NCBI GenBank assembly: GCA_026122225.1
Contig: JANEZZ010001903.1
Coordinates: forward strand, 248,001 to 312,000
Direction: 5' to 3'
Length of the DNA: 64,000 nt
Source of the DNA: Heloderma charlesbogerti
Lineage: Eukaryota; Chordata; Lepidosauria; Squamata; Helodermatidae
Shown: piece after piece, positions 1 through 11,913 of the stretch
How the letters are laid out: every line of letters starts with the position of its first letter
How positions within the stretch are numbered: the stretch's first letter is position 1
Notes under the pieces: generated by a model
What the model saw: the letters and a program-made list of their open reading frames with translations, nothing else
Told to the model about the DNA's origin: nothing
Databases searched by the model: none
Program-made: the position numbers and the translations under genes

Positions 1-1539
1 CCCTTCACATGCCCAGAATGTGGACGGAGCTTCAGCCACAGTTCTGATCTCATTCAGCACAAGCGGATCCATACAGGTGAGAAGCCCTATGTCTGCTCCA
101 TCTGTGGAAAATGCTTCTCGCAGAGCTCCAAGGTCACCCAGCACAAGCGCTTCCACTCTGGGGAACGACCATTTTCTTGCGGGGAATGCACCAAGACGTT
201 CCGTCTCCGTGCCGACCTGGTCCGCCACCTTCGTGCTCACACTGGTGAGCGGCCCTTTGGCTGCCCAGAGTGTGGGAAGCACTTTGCCGAGAGCTCCCAT
301 CTTATCCGACACCAGAGGATCCACATGAGCGAGCGGCCCTTCCGCTGTCCAGACTGTGGGAAAGGGTTCAACCAGAGCTCCAACCTCCAGCAGCACCAGC
401 GCGTGCATCGAGGCCAGAAACCCTTCAAATGCGATGAGTGTGGGAAAGGTTTTGGTGTAAGCTCAGCACTTTTGCAACATCAGCGCACGCACACAGGTGA
501 ACGGCCCTACTGCTGCAGCCAGTGTGGGAAGAGTTTCAGCGTCAGCTCCACCTATCATATACACCAGCGTATCCATGCTGGCCAAAAGCCTTACTCGTGT
601 GCAGATTGTGGGAAAGGATTTGTGCGCAGTTCTGCTCTCCTTCAGCACCAAGCCACCCACACGGGTGAAAAGCCCTTCCGATGCCCTTACTGCGGAAGAG
701 GCTTTGGACAGAAGTCAGCACTCTCCCAGCATCGGCGAGCCCATGTGAGAAGAGGAGACACATTGGCTTTGGTGGAAGGGTGGGAAGCTGCTGGGATGGA
801 AGGTGTTGGGGACCAGGGGGTAGGAGGAGGAGTGGACAGCATGTGGCAAGGCAATGGAATAGGGATTATGGAACAGGAGTGGCAGGGGGATGGGGATGAG
901 AGCATGAGGCAGGAATGGGAGGATGATGGAGATGAGTCTACAAGGACGGAGTGGCAGGATGATGCCGATGAGCACGTGGGGCAGCGATTGCGGGCAGATG
1001 GCAGGGAGAGCATGAGACAAGACTGGAAGGGTAGTGTGGATGAAACAGTGAGGACAGAGTGGCAGGACGATGAGGACGAGAGCACAGAGCAGGTCTCACA
1101 GGACGATTGTACTGACAGCATGAGGCTGGAGTGCCAGGATGATGATGATGATGAAGAAGATGAGAGGGTGGAGGCAGCTTTGCAGGGTGACGGGGATGAC
1201 AGCATGAGGCTGGAGTGTCAAGATGATGATGAAAGTGCAGGGGAGGATTTGCAGGATGATGGGGATCAAAACATGAGGGGAAAGTGTCTGGATGAGAATG
1301 TGGAGCAAGACTGGCAGGAGGATCGCGAGGAGAGCATAAGGGAGGAGCGGCGGGACGTTGTAGATGAGAGTTTAAGGCAGAAGAAACTAACTGTGGAACA
1401 GGAGTGGCAGGACAGCGAAGGCGATAGCGAGAGAGAAAGTTGGCTGGGAGATGGGGAGGACAGCTTCGAGGGAGAGGAGGGAAACAGTGGGAGACCAGAT
1501 TGCCAGGATGAAGACGAGGAGCTTGTGGAATTAAAGTGA
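1..1539 (+). CDS. C2H2 zinc-finger protein, last exon, 5' end outside window (possibly ZNF768-like)
   Basis: The reading frame is open from base 1, so the gene enters from the left; 512 codons are visible before TGA at 1537-1539. Nine tandem C2H2 fingers fill codons 1-248, each of the form CxxC-12-HxxxH with TGEKP/TGERP-type linkers (first finger FTCPECGRSFSHSSDLIQH, last FRCPYCGRGFGQKSALSQH). The linkers after fingers 4, 5 and 7 are altered (MSERP, RGQKP, AGQKP). Codons 249-512 form a very acidic tail of repeated units around a WQDDxDES core. Zinc-finger arrays of this kind normally bind DNA in the nucleus and act as transcriptional regulators; that is family knowledge. The tail-to-tail position beside an ITGAL-like gene resembles mammalian ZNF768-ITGAL, but the tail is not something I know from ZNF768, so the name is only a suggestion. 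The protein class is secure and the orthology is not. Confidence 0.9.
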   Translation, partial: PFTCPECGRSFSHSSDLIQHKRIHTGEKPYVCSICGKCFSQSSKVTQHKRFHSGERPFSCGECTKTFRLRADLVRHLRAHTGERPFGCPECGKHFAESSHLIRHQRIHMSERPFRCPDCGKGFNQSSNLQQHQRVHRGQKPFKCDECGKGFGVSSALLQHQRTHTGERPYCCSQCGKSFSVSSTYHIHQRIHAGQKPYSCADCGKGFVRSSALLQHQATHTGEKPFRCPYCGRGFGQKSALSQHRRAHVRRGDTLALVEGWEAAGMEGVGDQGVGGGVDSMWQGNGIGIMEQEWQGDGDESMRQEWEDDGDESTRTEWQDDADEHVGQRLRADGRESMRQDWKGSVDETVRTEWQDDEDESTEQVSQDDCTDSMRLECQDDDDDEEDERVEAALQGDGDDSMRLECQDDDESAGEDLQDDGDQNMRGKCLDENVEQDWQEDREESIREERRDVVDESLRQKKLTVEQEWQDSEGDSERESWLGDGEDSFEGEEGNSGRPDCQDEDEELVELK

Positions 1540-2440
1540 TTAGCCGGGATGTATTGGAAGAGAGAATGGGAATGGGATGCGTGGGGAGTGCATATTATTG
1601 CCAAGCGCAGCAAGCCATCAGCTCAAGATGTAATGGACAAAAATAGCTGAACTGCACCTTGATGCAAAGTGGTCTCATTCTTCTGCAGCAAATATAGACG
1701 TATTTATGTTTGTGGGAGGTGCTGTTGGGGCTGCTCTCCACTTGAAAGTGTTCCTCACCCCCAACACCTGCATGCCTGTTCTAGGTAGCACCAAGTGGCT
1801 CTCATGGTCAAGCTGAATAATGATCCAGCGCCCTGTGTTGTCCCAAGTCTTGTGCCATTTGCTGATCAGACGAATTCCAAATTGGGTGATTTTATTCAGT
1901 CAATTTTTAAATTTTACCCTACATACATACATGGTGTACCACACTCCCCACCCTGAACCATGTTTTATTAAAAACCTATGAAGCTCCTCTCCTGAGGTAG
2001 GTGCCTTTTCATAAAGAGGTGGGTGCCTTTTCTTATTGAGTGAGCAATTTTTGCTGCACTCCTGGAACTGATTTGGTAGCAAGGGTACCTCACCTCAGTC
2101 TGAAAGCTTTGAAATCATTGGCTAAAAAGGTGCTTTGTGAGCAAAAAACCATTAACATTGGTTTATTTTTATGGTTATTATTTAGGAGCCCAGAGGAATC
2201 TGGGGACATATGTAAGACTCCAGTATTTAACTAGAACAGCTTTTAAAACTTTTACTGCATGCTCTGAACCCTTAACCCCTACTCCTGTCTAGTTATTTTT
2301 GTAATATTCTGATTTCCTGTTCTTACCCATGTCTCCGTCTTATGAACTAATAAATGCTCTTTTTGATTCTACTCAAGTGCAGTGAATTCATTAACTTCGG
2401 AGCCAGGGTTATAACTTTGCTAAACATTTTTTCAAATAAA
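1540..2440 (+). other. probable 3' UTR of zinc-finger gene
   Basis: There is no coding signal after the stop. Base composition turns AT-rich and ends in two AATAAA hexamers. No repeat was recognised. Confidence 0.45.
2349..2354 (+). promoter_or_regulatory. poly(A) signal of the zinc-finger gene
   Basis: AATAAA lies about 810 bases after the stop codon, in AT-rich sequence and followed by a T-rich/GT stretch. A second AATAAA is at 2435-2440. Either could end the transcript; 1540 to roughly 2370-2460 is then the 3' untranslated region. Confidence 0.5.
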
Positions 2441-3896
2441 TTTCAAGATATGTTGTTGCATATTGCTTGCGTATTTTGAACAGTTATTTCTGGGCATTAT
2501 TTGCAAGCAGAATGAGTTACAAATGCCTGCTTAATCTAGACAGCTGATCAAATCTCTGTGGCCTGAATCCAGAGAACCATATGGGCTGTGTGCATGCCTG
2601 AAGGGGGCTTGGACTTGTGTTTAACAGAGAGCCAAATGGCAGGCCTCTTTTGAAACTCTGAACAGAGTTTCATTAGCAGATTGAGATATGCATGGGAGTC
2701 AGCTGTTCAAATAGAAAAAGTAAATTCCACAGGGCATTCCCAAAACCTTGGGAATACTGAAAGTACCTCTTTGATCCTGGCCAATAATTTCCATTCATTA
2801 TGATTAAAATGACCTATCACAATCATATATTCTGACCCACTTTCTGTGAAGCTATCTACTAGTTGAAAGTCATCTTCCCACACTGCCTTTTCCTATATAG
2901 ATATTCTTAAAGGCAGTTACATTCTGGCAAGCATGATTACATTATTAAAGCATTTTTGTTTCTAGAAGGCAGTTTGTGTATATTGTGATATAGTAAGTAA
3001 TGGTAATATCTTAAAGAGGAAATATAAATAAAACCGAAACCCAACAAATCTTCAAAGAATGAATACTGAAAAAGTGCATAACTTACTGTAACATTTTTAA
3101 TTTAAACATATTATATTAGTCAAATCTGGTCAATTTGAAGTGCAAAATTAATCTATTTAAAAACCCAGACAATCACAGAGGTTGAAAGGTAGAAATGCCA
3201 CATAAACAGCACCCATTTTCTTTCAAGCTGAATCCTGGCTCTCTAAAAAAAACGTTGTTTCTAAAAGAGAAGAGGGGGAAACCAAAGTTGATCTGCATAA
3301 TTTCCATTTCAAAATCTCTGTTAAAGGCTTGGAAAGGCTTGATGTGCTCTCTGTCTCTGATATGCAATTTGAAGATGAAACGGGGGAAGTATCCTCTGTG
3401 ACAGGGATGGAGTTGAGGACCACAGCCCCATGTGGGAAGTGGTTGAGAGCCGCATCCTGCCAATCCTGCAAAAGGAGACATCCCTTTTATCTTCTTTTTC
3501 TCTCCCCTATTTCATCCTTCTCTCTACTGTTCATTCTCTCTCTCCCTCTCTCTCACACACACAGCCTCCATGCACAGCAGCCAAGCAGCAGCACAGAAAC
3601 AGTGATCTTATATCGGGATCGTGAGGGGAGGGAGTTAAAGCCTCCCCCACGCCCCCTGCAGCAATCCTGATGAAGATCGCTGGTTCCTGCTGCTATTAAC
3701 AGCATGGAAACAGACACCATGACTGCACTGGGATCACTAGGAAGGGGGGTGATTTTAAAGTCTCTTCCACCCCTGGCATCTTTTTCCCCTTCTGATAGTT
3801 GATCTAAAGAGAAAAGTGGGCAGGCCTCCCTGAGACAAAGAGTAGCATCTGACAGCCACATGTGGCCCATGGGCCCTTTTCTAGATAAGAAACCAC

Positions 3897-3900
<4 letters not shown>
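2441..3900. other. intergenic stretch between convergent genes
   Basis: This is AT-rich sequence with a short pyrimidine-rich run near 3530-3562. I see no exon or named repeat. The integrin 3' UTR must lie somewhere in 4318 downwards on the minus strand. No AATAAA was seen on that strand here, only an ATTAAA at 3096-3101 (minus), so the end of that transcript is unresolved. Confidence 0.4.

Positions 3901-3983
<83 letters not shown>
3901..3983. repeat. compound (AT)n-(AC)n microsatellite
   Basis: About 38 bases of alternating AT are followed by GACAG and then about 40 bases of alternating AC. It lies 336-418 bases beyond the integrin stop codon, possibly in its 3' UTR. Confidence 0.95.
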
Positions 3984-3987
<4 letters not shown>

Positions 3988-4318
3988 GCCTGTCATTTTC
4001 ATCAAGGGGATAGCAAGGACATATAAGCATGCTATTCCATAAGAATTCAATTCCTACTTCCAACTGTTTGTTTCTGGCCACCTCATGTGCTCTTGCCATC
4101 TGCTGCCCCCATATACACAGATGATAGGTATCATTCCAAGGAAAACCAGTGGAAACACCAGAAATAAACACAAAGTCCCATTGTCCACAACAAATGTGCG
4201 AATGGCAAGAGAGTGATTGAAAGTCCTCAATGCTAGCCTCAGAAAAGGTTCTTTCCTGCACACCAAAGATTTAGGCAAAGTATCTCAACTACAATTTGTG
4301 GGGAGGAAATTGATCTGG

Positions 4319-4501
4319 TCATTGAGGCTCAGTTTCTCCATCCATTATAAAGCATTTGGCTTCTTTCTCTTTATCACCCTCCACATTGCCTTCTGATTTG
4401 GCTTCTTTCCCTGTATCATTGCCTAGGTTGTCTTCTGGTTGTAATGCATTTTCCTCTGGAAAGTCCATTTTCTCCTTGTAATTACGTTTAAAGAATCCAC
4501 A
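4319..4501 (-). CDS. ITGAL: ITGAL exon E26: GFFKR cytoplasmic tail and stop
   Basis: It encodes 60 residues beginning [12 protein letters not shown], the alpha-integrin GFFKR motif that clasps the beta subunit and controls activation. The rest is a hydrophilic, acidic tail with GKEAK and EKEAK repeats, ending GETEPQ and a stop at 4321-4319. A cysteine replaces the usual aliphatic residue before GFFKR. Confidence 0.95.
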   Translation of the reverse strand, partial: CGFFKRNYKEKMDFPEENALQPEDNLGNDTGKEAKSEGNVEGDKEKEAKCFIMDGETEPQ

Positions 4502-7500
4502 CTGTAGATAAAAGGGATGGGAAACTATTAGCAGCACGAATAAGATGCTTAATTTGTATGTGAGAGACCCCACTTCATATCCCAATTCAAAACTTTTGGA
4601 ATGTCCTTGGGCAACATATTGCTTCTCACAGCCTAACCCAGCGGTCTTCAACTTCGGGACCCCCAGTTGATCCAGATTAAATTTTGTTACTGTAAATGTC
4701 TGTCTTCCTCCCTCTCTTTTTCCTTTTCTCTCCTTATAAAATATCTTGCATGAACACAAAAGAAAAGAAGATGGCGGTGATGCCATTGGGTGTGACCCAC
4801 CGAAGGCCTAACCCAGCCTTTCCCGACCTGGTGCCCTCCAGGTGTGTTGCACTCCCATCAGCCCCAGCCAACATGGAGGGCACCAGTCTGGGGAAGACTG
4901 GCCTAACCGAGCCCGATGGATTGTTGTAAAACACTTTGTGCACTGTAAAAGTGATCATTATAGGAACAATCCGGCCCATGTTAAGCATACTTAAATCCAA
5001 CTGACTCCAATGAGAGAGTTAAGCACTCTCTGCCATTCATATCTGTGGGACCTGAAAGGGCTTAACTTTGACTGGATTGAGCAGATTATCATAAAATAAA
5101 GAGCAGGTGGCTGTTCAACAGCCTTGGTCCAGACAGTCTCTTCAAACTGAAGTGAATGGAACCAGTGCCCCCCACCTTCAGAGCAGAAGGGCGGGAAGGC
5201 CACTTCCATATATTGCCTTGTCATTCTCATCTGAGTGAGAACATTCGGCAGGATTAATAGAGCCCTGGAGTTTGCAACAAATAAATCCATGTTCTGTAAA
5301 AAGGCAAACCATGTCCTTGGAGCAGGAAGACCCCAGCTATGATATCAAAATATATCATGCCAAATTATTTGACAGAACACCAGACGATACAATTTAATTT
5401 ATTCTTCCACTGATTGGAGATGGGGGGCAGGCAGTCATTGTGAAAACATTTACAGATTTTTATCCTGTCATTCCTGTAATATAGCTCAGAATAAAAATCT
5501 AAATACAACAAAAAAGGCACATAAAGTTTAAACATCAATGGAGTCTACATGAAGTAACCTAATAAAACGATTCCCAAAATATTACAAAATAAATGTTAAA
5601 GCCTGCCTGAAGAGATAAACCGTTTTTTAATGAGTAGCAGAATCCTTGCCATCCTCCAAGTCACAAATGGGGAACATCCCCATGAATAGTGGTGGCCAGG
5701 TCCTAATGCTTGGCATGCTAGTCCTACTGCCAGTATTAAACAAGAATTCTGTACAATTTATCAAATTCTACAGGAGCCAAAGTTGATTTAAGAATTTCTC
5801 GTGCAGAATCTTCCGAAGTTTGAAACAGAGGGAACTTCCATTGAGTATTAATACAGCTAAATTTGGCGAAGGGCTGAAGCTTAGTGGCAGAGCACATGCT
5901 CTGCAGGCAAAAGCCCCAGGTTCAATCCCCGGCATCTCCAGATATGGCTGGAAAAGACTCCCATCTGAAACGCTGGAGAGCCATTGCCAGTCGGATAAGT
6001 AAACTAAATGGACCAATGTTCTGACACAGTAAAAGGCTCTTTCCTATGAACTGAAAAAAGAATTTTTGGATATTAACAGTGGTAACTTTAAACTACTACT
6101 AAGAAGTTGAGCTTCCCAAATTACATCCAGTCTTACCTTATAAAGCCCTACGATGATGAGAATTAGCAAGAGCAAGCCTCCTATGCCACTGCCTATTATA
6201 ACAGGCAGATAATCCATCACATAAACCTTCTCCACCTCAGTGACCTGGGGGTGGGGGGGAAGAATCACAGAGAGATTACTAATCATATTGGATAAAGTCT
6301 GAGATGGGCAGCCTGGATCTGAAGGACCCAATTCAGCAAGGAAAAGGTATTTAGATTTCACTCAAGGTTTGCATACCAGCCGAATGCTGTATTTTCTCCA
6401 ACAAAAGCCTCTCTTATATAGTAGCTTCTTTCAAATAAACATGCTCAGAATATACCAGATGTGTTTGTTGCTTCTAAAGTAGAAGCCCAATTATCAGATA
6501 ATCAAGAACAAGGCAGGTAAAGTGAAAGGTCTAGACAGCGTGAAGGTGAAATAAAATTTAACATGCTTTCTGAGAAGCCAACTAGTGATCATTGTATACC
6601 CACAGTCATTTCAAAGTAGTAATGTGTATGGTACCGAAGTAAGTTGTGGACAGTGAGAGGAGGAAAAGATGCAGCTTAGAATGCACGATCTGTCTAATAG
6701 AAATGACGCCATGCTGCTCAAAATGCACAGCTCATAGATTAGATACTGTTTAACACTCTCCAGACATCCTTTTGTTCATAAAATTAGAGAGCAAGCAACC
6801 CAGGGACCATAGGATTGTTCGGAACTTCCTTCCAAGGTCAGAGACCGCGCTCCAACCTCGGAAGGTGGAGTCAGAGATACAACCCTCCTCCACTGCCCCC
6901 TTGCAGCTGGTGCAGAAAGAACCGTGTCGGCTGCCCTCAGAGGTCGGAAAACCGACTTTGGAGGAGGAGAAAAGGGGGCATTCCAGTGGGTGGAGGGGAG
7001 GAAACCAAAAAGGCCAGGATACGATTTGTCCTGAGCCTCCTTCCCTCCCCCTCTGAAGTATCCTTGCTAGATAGGCTGAAAAGCCCATCTAGTGAAATCT
7101 GCAGGGCGGGAAGATGGGGAGGTGAAGATCACCTCTGCTGCTCCTCCTGTCCTGCACTGGATAACTGGACACCTCCAAGTTCAGGAGCTTCCAATCACCA
7201 AGGGTGCAATCAATAGGATTGCACCCTTATTTTGGCTAAACAATGGTAAAAGGATGGGATTTGCCCACTTTTACTTAGAGCAGTGGTGCGAAATGTGTGG
7301 CCTTCTAGATGTTGTTGGGTTGCAGCTCTCATAAGCCCTAGCCAGCATAGCCAATGGTAAGGGATGATGGGAGTTGCAGTCCACTCTGGAGGGCCACATG
7401 TTCCCCATCCCTGCCTTAGAGTGATTGAAAAGTCTGATCATTATCATTTGTGAGAATATTCCTGGTGTACTTCCAGATAAGGCTTTTATCATGCCATCAC

Positions 7501-10500
7501 CCTGCCTCATTCATAGAATCTTACAGGGGGTTCAGATGATGGTGGCTTCCACTTGTAGCCCTTCCATGTTTTCCCACCGCTGCTTCTGTCTTTTCTCTTA
7601 CTGCAAAAAATCCATTAAGGAAGACAGAAAAGCTGCACAATTCCTTCTTAGTGGTAGCACTAGGAACCGTCTATCTGGAAGCACCACAGGTTAATTTAGA
7701 ATGAAAAAGAATAATTAAATGTGGATTAAATATTTCTCACAGAAACATACACAAAGAGAAAATGAGCAAGAGGGTTAATGCTGAAATAATCTAGCAGGTA
7801 CGGGGAATGATCTTATGAACAATCCCATAAAGCAGTGGTTCTCAAATGTGTGTGTATCATTTGAAATCGCTGGGGGTCTCAGCTGGGGGTTCAACAAATC
7901 AAAGCACATAATTAATATTTTAATAACATTTTCCCCTTCAGCGATGACTTCATCATCAAAAACAGTGTCGTATTACTAAAAACACAGGTGGCAGACCAGA
8001 CCCCAACTGATACATTTTTAGGGGTGGGGGGATAGTAAACTTCCCCAGAGCTGTATTATAAAAATCATGGCCCCTATGCCAGGGTCTTGTTTGCCTGTTT
8101 GATAATCCAGCTCTGGTCAAAACAGAACTGATCTCTGTTGTCAGAAAAATTAAATCAAATGCAGAATCAAGTACAGTTATTCCTGATTGCTCTGCAACCT
8201 TTACACAGACCACCTTAATGGACCTCACAGAGCACAGACTGAGAACCCCTGCCATAAAGTAAATGGTTTGGATGGAGAATATTTTGTTGAAAGGAATTAA
8301 TGCTGCAAACAGTATGGGTAAATGTTCAGTAAAGGAGGAAAGGAAATAATCCCAGAAGCATCCAGTACCTGAAATTGGGCAAATTCAGAACTGTGGACAT
8401 TTATGAATCTTTTGGTGTTAAACGTTAACCACAAGGCTGTGCAAAACTTGGATCGAAAGGAGTGCTAAAAGGATAGAGAAAGGAACAATAAGCTCTACAT
8501 CATATTGAGCAACATAAACCATTTGCAGAAAATCCCAGTGTTCCATTAAAGCAAGAAGTCTCCTTCTAAGCACATATGCTTTCAATAATTAACTTAAAGT
8601 CACAGTATATTGGTGATTGTCTTGAGAGGTTTAAGGAGCCCTCTCAAAGACTGTTCACATGTGTAGCTATGGTTTATAAATCTAGAATATGGACATCACA
8701 GGATATGCAACTTGCTTGGCCAGAATATCTGCCACGTCAGTGTGATTTATGTTAAATATAATTGTAAATAAAACACCCCAAAGTACAAAAGGGCTGGAGT
8801 TCAGTGGCAGAACACATGCTTTGCATGCAGATACCCCAGATTCAATCCCCAGCACCTCAGTGCAGGGCTGAGAAGACCCTTGCCTGAAACCCTGGAGAGC
8901 AGCTGCCAACCAATGGGGCAATAATGAGCTAGATGGACCAGAGGCATATAAGGCAATTTACTAATTACCTCCTAATCCCAATTTAGCCCTCTGGTTAGAT
9001 GGGGAAAGGATCCCATTCTCCCAGTGCCCTCTATAAACCCAGGTCCCAGTTCTAAAGCTGGATGGGAGCAGTATGTTATCTTTCCTGGACTATTTTCCTG
9101 GACTAGTCTTTACCTCAATTTTGCCTTTGGCATACATCACCCCAGTAATATGGATTACAGAGGAATTTATTGGTCCAAGTTCACACTTGTAGATGTTATA
9201 CTGGTCAGCTGTACATTGCTAGGAAGAAAGCAGAGGAGTTAAAGAAAAGGTCCATCCAACATAAAACATCTTTTTCAGGAGTGGTTACATTTCTATAACA
9301 GACCAGTAGCACCTACTGTGAGCAAACTTCTATGTCCAGATATAGCAGGCCTTGCAAATTTACTCTCCGGTAATGACAGCACTTCACCAGAAGGAAGGGT
9401 GAAGGACATTTTTATGCCTGATCTTTGTCCCAGGTAGGCAGAGATTGCTTCTTGCTGCTGCTTCCAAAGGGAGACAAGTCAGGACTAAAAATAACCAGCA
9501 TCGGATGTTCCACCTGTGGTAATTCTCCAACACAAGGAAGGATTAACCACCACTGGAGGAAATAAAGCTGCTTTAGTGATGGGGCAATTCCAGAGGTAAT
9601 TTACCACATTATACCACAATAGTGAAGTCGTATGATGGACATACCCAAAAGTGATCTACTTCAGAAGGCAAAGATTTTAAAGGTAGCCTGTGAAGCATGG
9701 ATTGCAAACTCTAGAAAAAAGTATTACTCAGCAATTTAAACCTAATGCTGTGCTTCTTGGCACAGAAAGACCAGCACATTCAAGAAATCCCTTGAGATGA
9801 AGCAAAATGAGGCAGTTACAATAGATTATCTGAGGTAAACCAGTTTAGGATTGGCGAATCACTGTAGATGAAGAATTGCGATGCCCTAGTGAGGTTACAT
9901 TTAAGGAACAGGCTTGCAGCAGCCTGGTGCTGTCCCTAGGGAATCAGAAGCAAGCTGGAGGGGTGTCTCCACAGGTGATTTGCTGTGAGCTGGCTCCATT
10001 TCCAGGTCGCTCAGGGCACATGATGTCATGGCCATCCTGCAGCCACCCTGGAGATTTTCATGGAAAAAACAGATTTCTTGAGATGACTTTTCAGTTCATT
10101 TATTTTCCTTAAGTCAGGTTCTCCATGGTATAGTTGCTGTGTGCCCCAACTCCCGCATTTATCTTGGGTATGCTAGCCCTGCCCAGGGGTGTGCCTTTCA
10201 CTGTGACCCCCATCAAGGGGTGCTTCCTGTCCCTATGTTCTCACTACAAACCAATTAGTGTCTCCTCAGAAGTAACTCCCCTTGTGGTCAATGAGGCTTG
10301 TCCCCTGAATGTGCACATCAGAATTTATAGAGCTCCCCCTCAATCAAAATAGCACATTTTAAAGCATTAATTCCCTGAAAGTTGTAAAGCACTATCTTGA
10401 AGCTGCGATCCTCCTATGTTTGGTTTACTGCCATTTGGAAGTAACGGATTTGCACCTTCGACCCTGCACAGCATCATGTTAGAAATGGGACTGGTTTCCC

Positions 10501-11824
10501 ATCCCTGTCTTTCCCAGGACAAACACATGTGTGACTACTCAGAAGTAACTCTGATTGTGGTCAATAAAGCTTGTTCCCGAAATGCGCACTCCAGAAGTTA
10601 CCGAGATGCATTTAGGAGCCTTAATGTCGAAGCTGCGAGTCTTTTATGTTTGTCTCCTTGCTTTTCGGAAGTAATTACTTCGCAGCTTCGATCCTCTGCA
10701 GTATCAGGAGCTTCAGCGGAAAGAAGAACGGGGATTAGAAAGGGGGCTGATTGGAGCCATGGTGCTTCAAGTATTCAGAGGGTAACTCTCCAAAGGGCTG
10801 TGAAGCATTATGTCGAGGCTGCTTTGCAAGATGTAAGGGAGTAATTAATGCAAAGCTTCGACTGTTCACAGCATCAGGAGCTTCAGGGGAGAAAGAAGGC
10901 TGCATGTGTTTCTTTCATGTTTGCTTTGGAGTAATTAATGCAAAGCTTCGATCATTCGCAACTTTGTCAGCCATAAGAAAGGAGGGGGGAAGCCTCTCAC
11001 GTTGGTTGATCAGCCCCTGCCAGTCTGATGACATTCACTCCAATCCCCCCACCCTACCTGGAAGTATGTTCCTGTGAAGAGACTTAGAATGGTGCAGTGC
11101 ACTTGTCCTGCGCAGACCAAAACCAGCTCCTTGAAAAATCCGGGTAAGCCACCATTGACTTCTCTTTCCATTGTTATGGAGACACCCACTTGGTTCCAAT
11201 AGGAGCTACTGCAGGTTGCTTATTTTCTTTTGCATATGAATGAGAACTCATCACTGACTTTTAAATCTTTTTCCCACATCTTAAAGACCAAGGCCAGCCC
11301 CCACGTTCCTGGCCACCTAACATTTTTGATCTTTTGTTAACAACACCTCTGAGCAAGGGAGCTAATCCTTACCTTCATGTGTCCCTTTATCTCTCTGCTC
11401 TTGTATCCCAATACATGACCTGCCAGTGATCTTCATTCTTTCAGCTCCACAACCCACCACCATCTGAAGGTCTCCTGCTCCCTCAAAAGACTTTTACCTT
11501 TCTCCCTTGCTGCCCCTCATACCTGGAACTACTTCCCAGAACATCTGCATGAGATCACCTTCTCTTTCTTCAAATCTCTCCATAAATCCTACATTTTCCA
11601 TGAAAGCATTGGTCCAGTCCTCTAGTCCCCATGTCCTACTGCAGGGGTGGGCAGACTTCAGGTTTGGAAAATCTACTTGGTTTTTTTTACTAGAGTCCCA
11701 AGGTCCACCAGGTGTGAAAGAGTGGCCAAGGGTGTGCGAAAGATGTACAGTTAGAATGAAGGAACAGGGTGCCCCTGAGCACACACTCTGCCCAAGAATT
11801 TGTTTTAGTACCAGAATGGAGCTT

Positions 11825-11859
<35 letters not shown>

Positions 11860-11873
11860 CCTCGCCCTCTCTT

Positions 11874-11913
<40 letters not shown>

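Noticed and set aside
687..1205. Antisense frames across the zinc-finger gene (Ser-rich)
   Set aside because: They are shadows of the acidic repeat on the other strand, with no independent coding sign.
5869..8955. tRNA genes at 5869 and 8791 (good A and B boxes)
   Set aside because: Both are followed by the same SINE body, and the cloverleaf cannot be completed; they are tRNA-derived SINEs.
11060..11190. A possible integrin exon near 11.1 kb on the minus strand
   Set aside because: The same sequence occurs in the other two family C elements; it is transposon, not exon.
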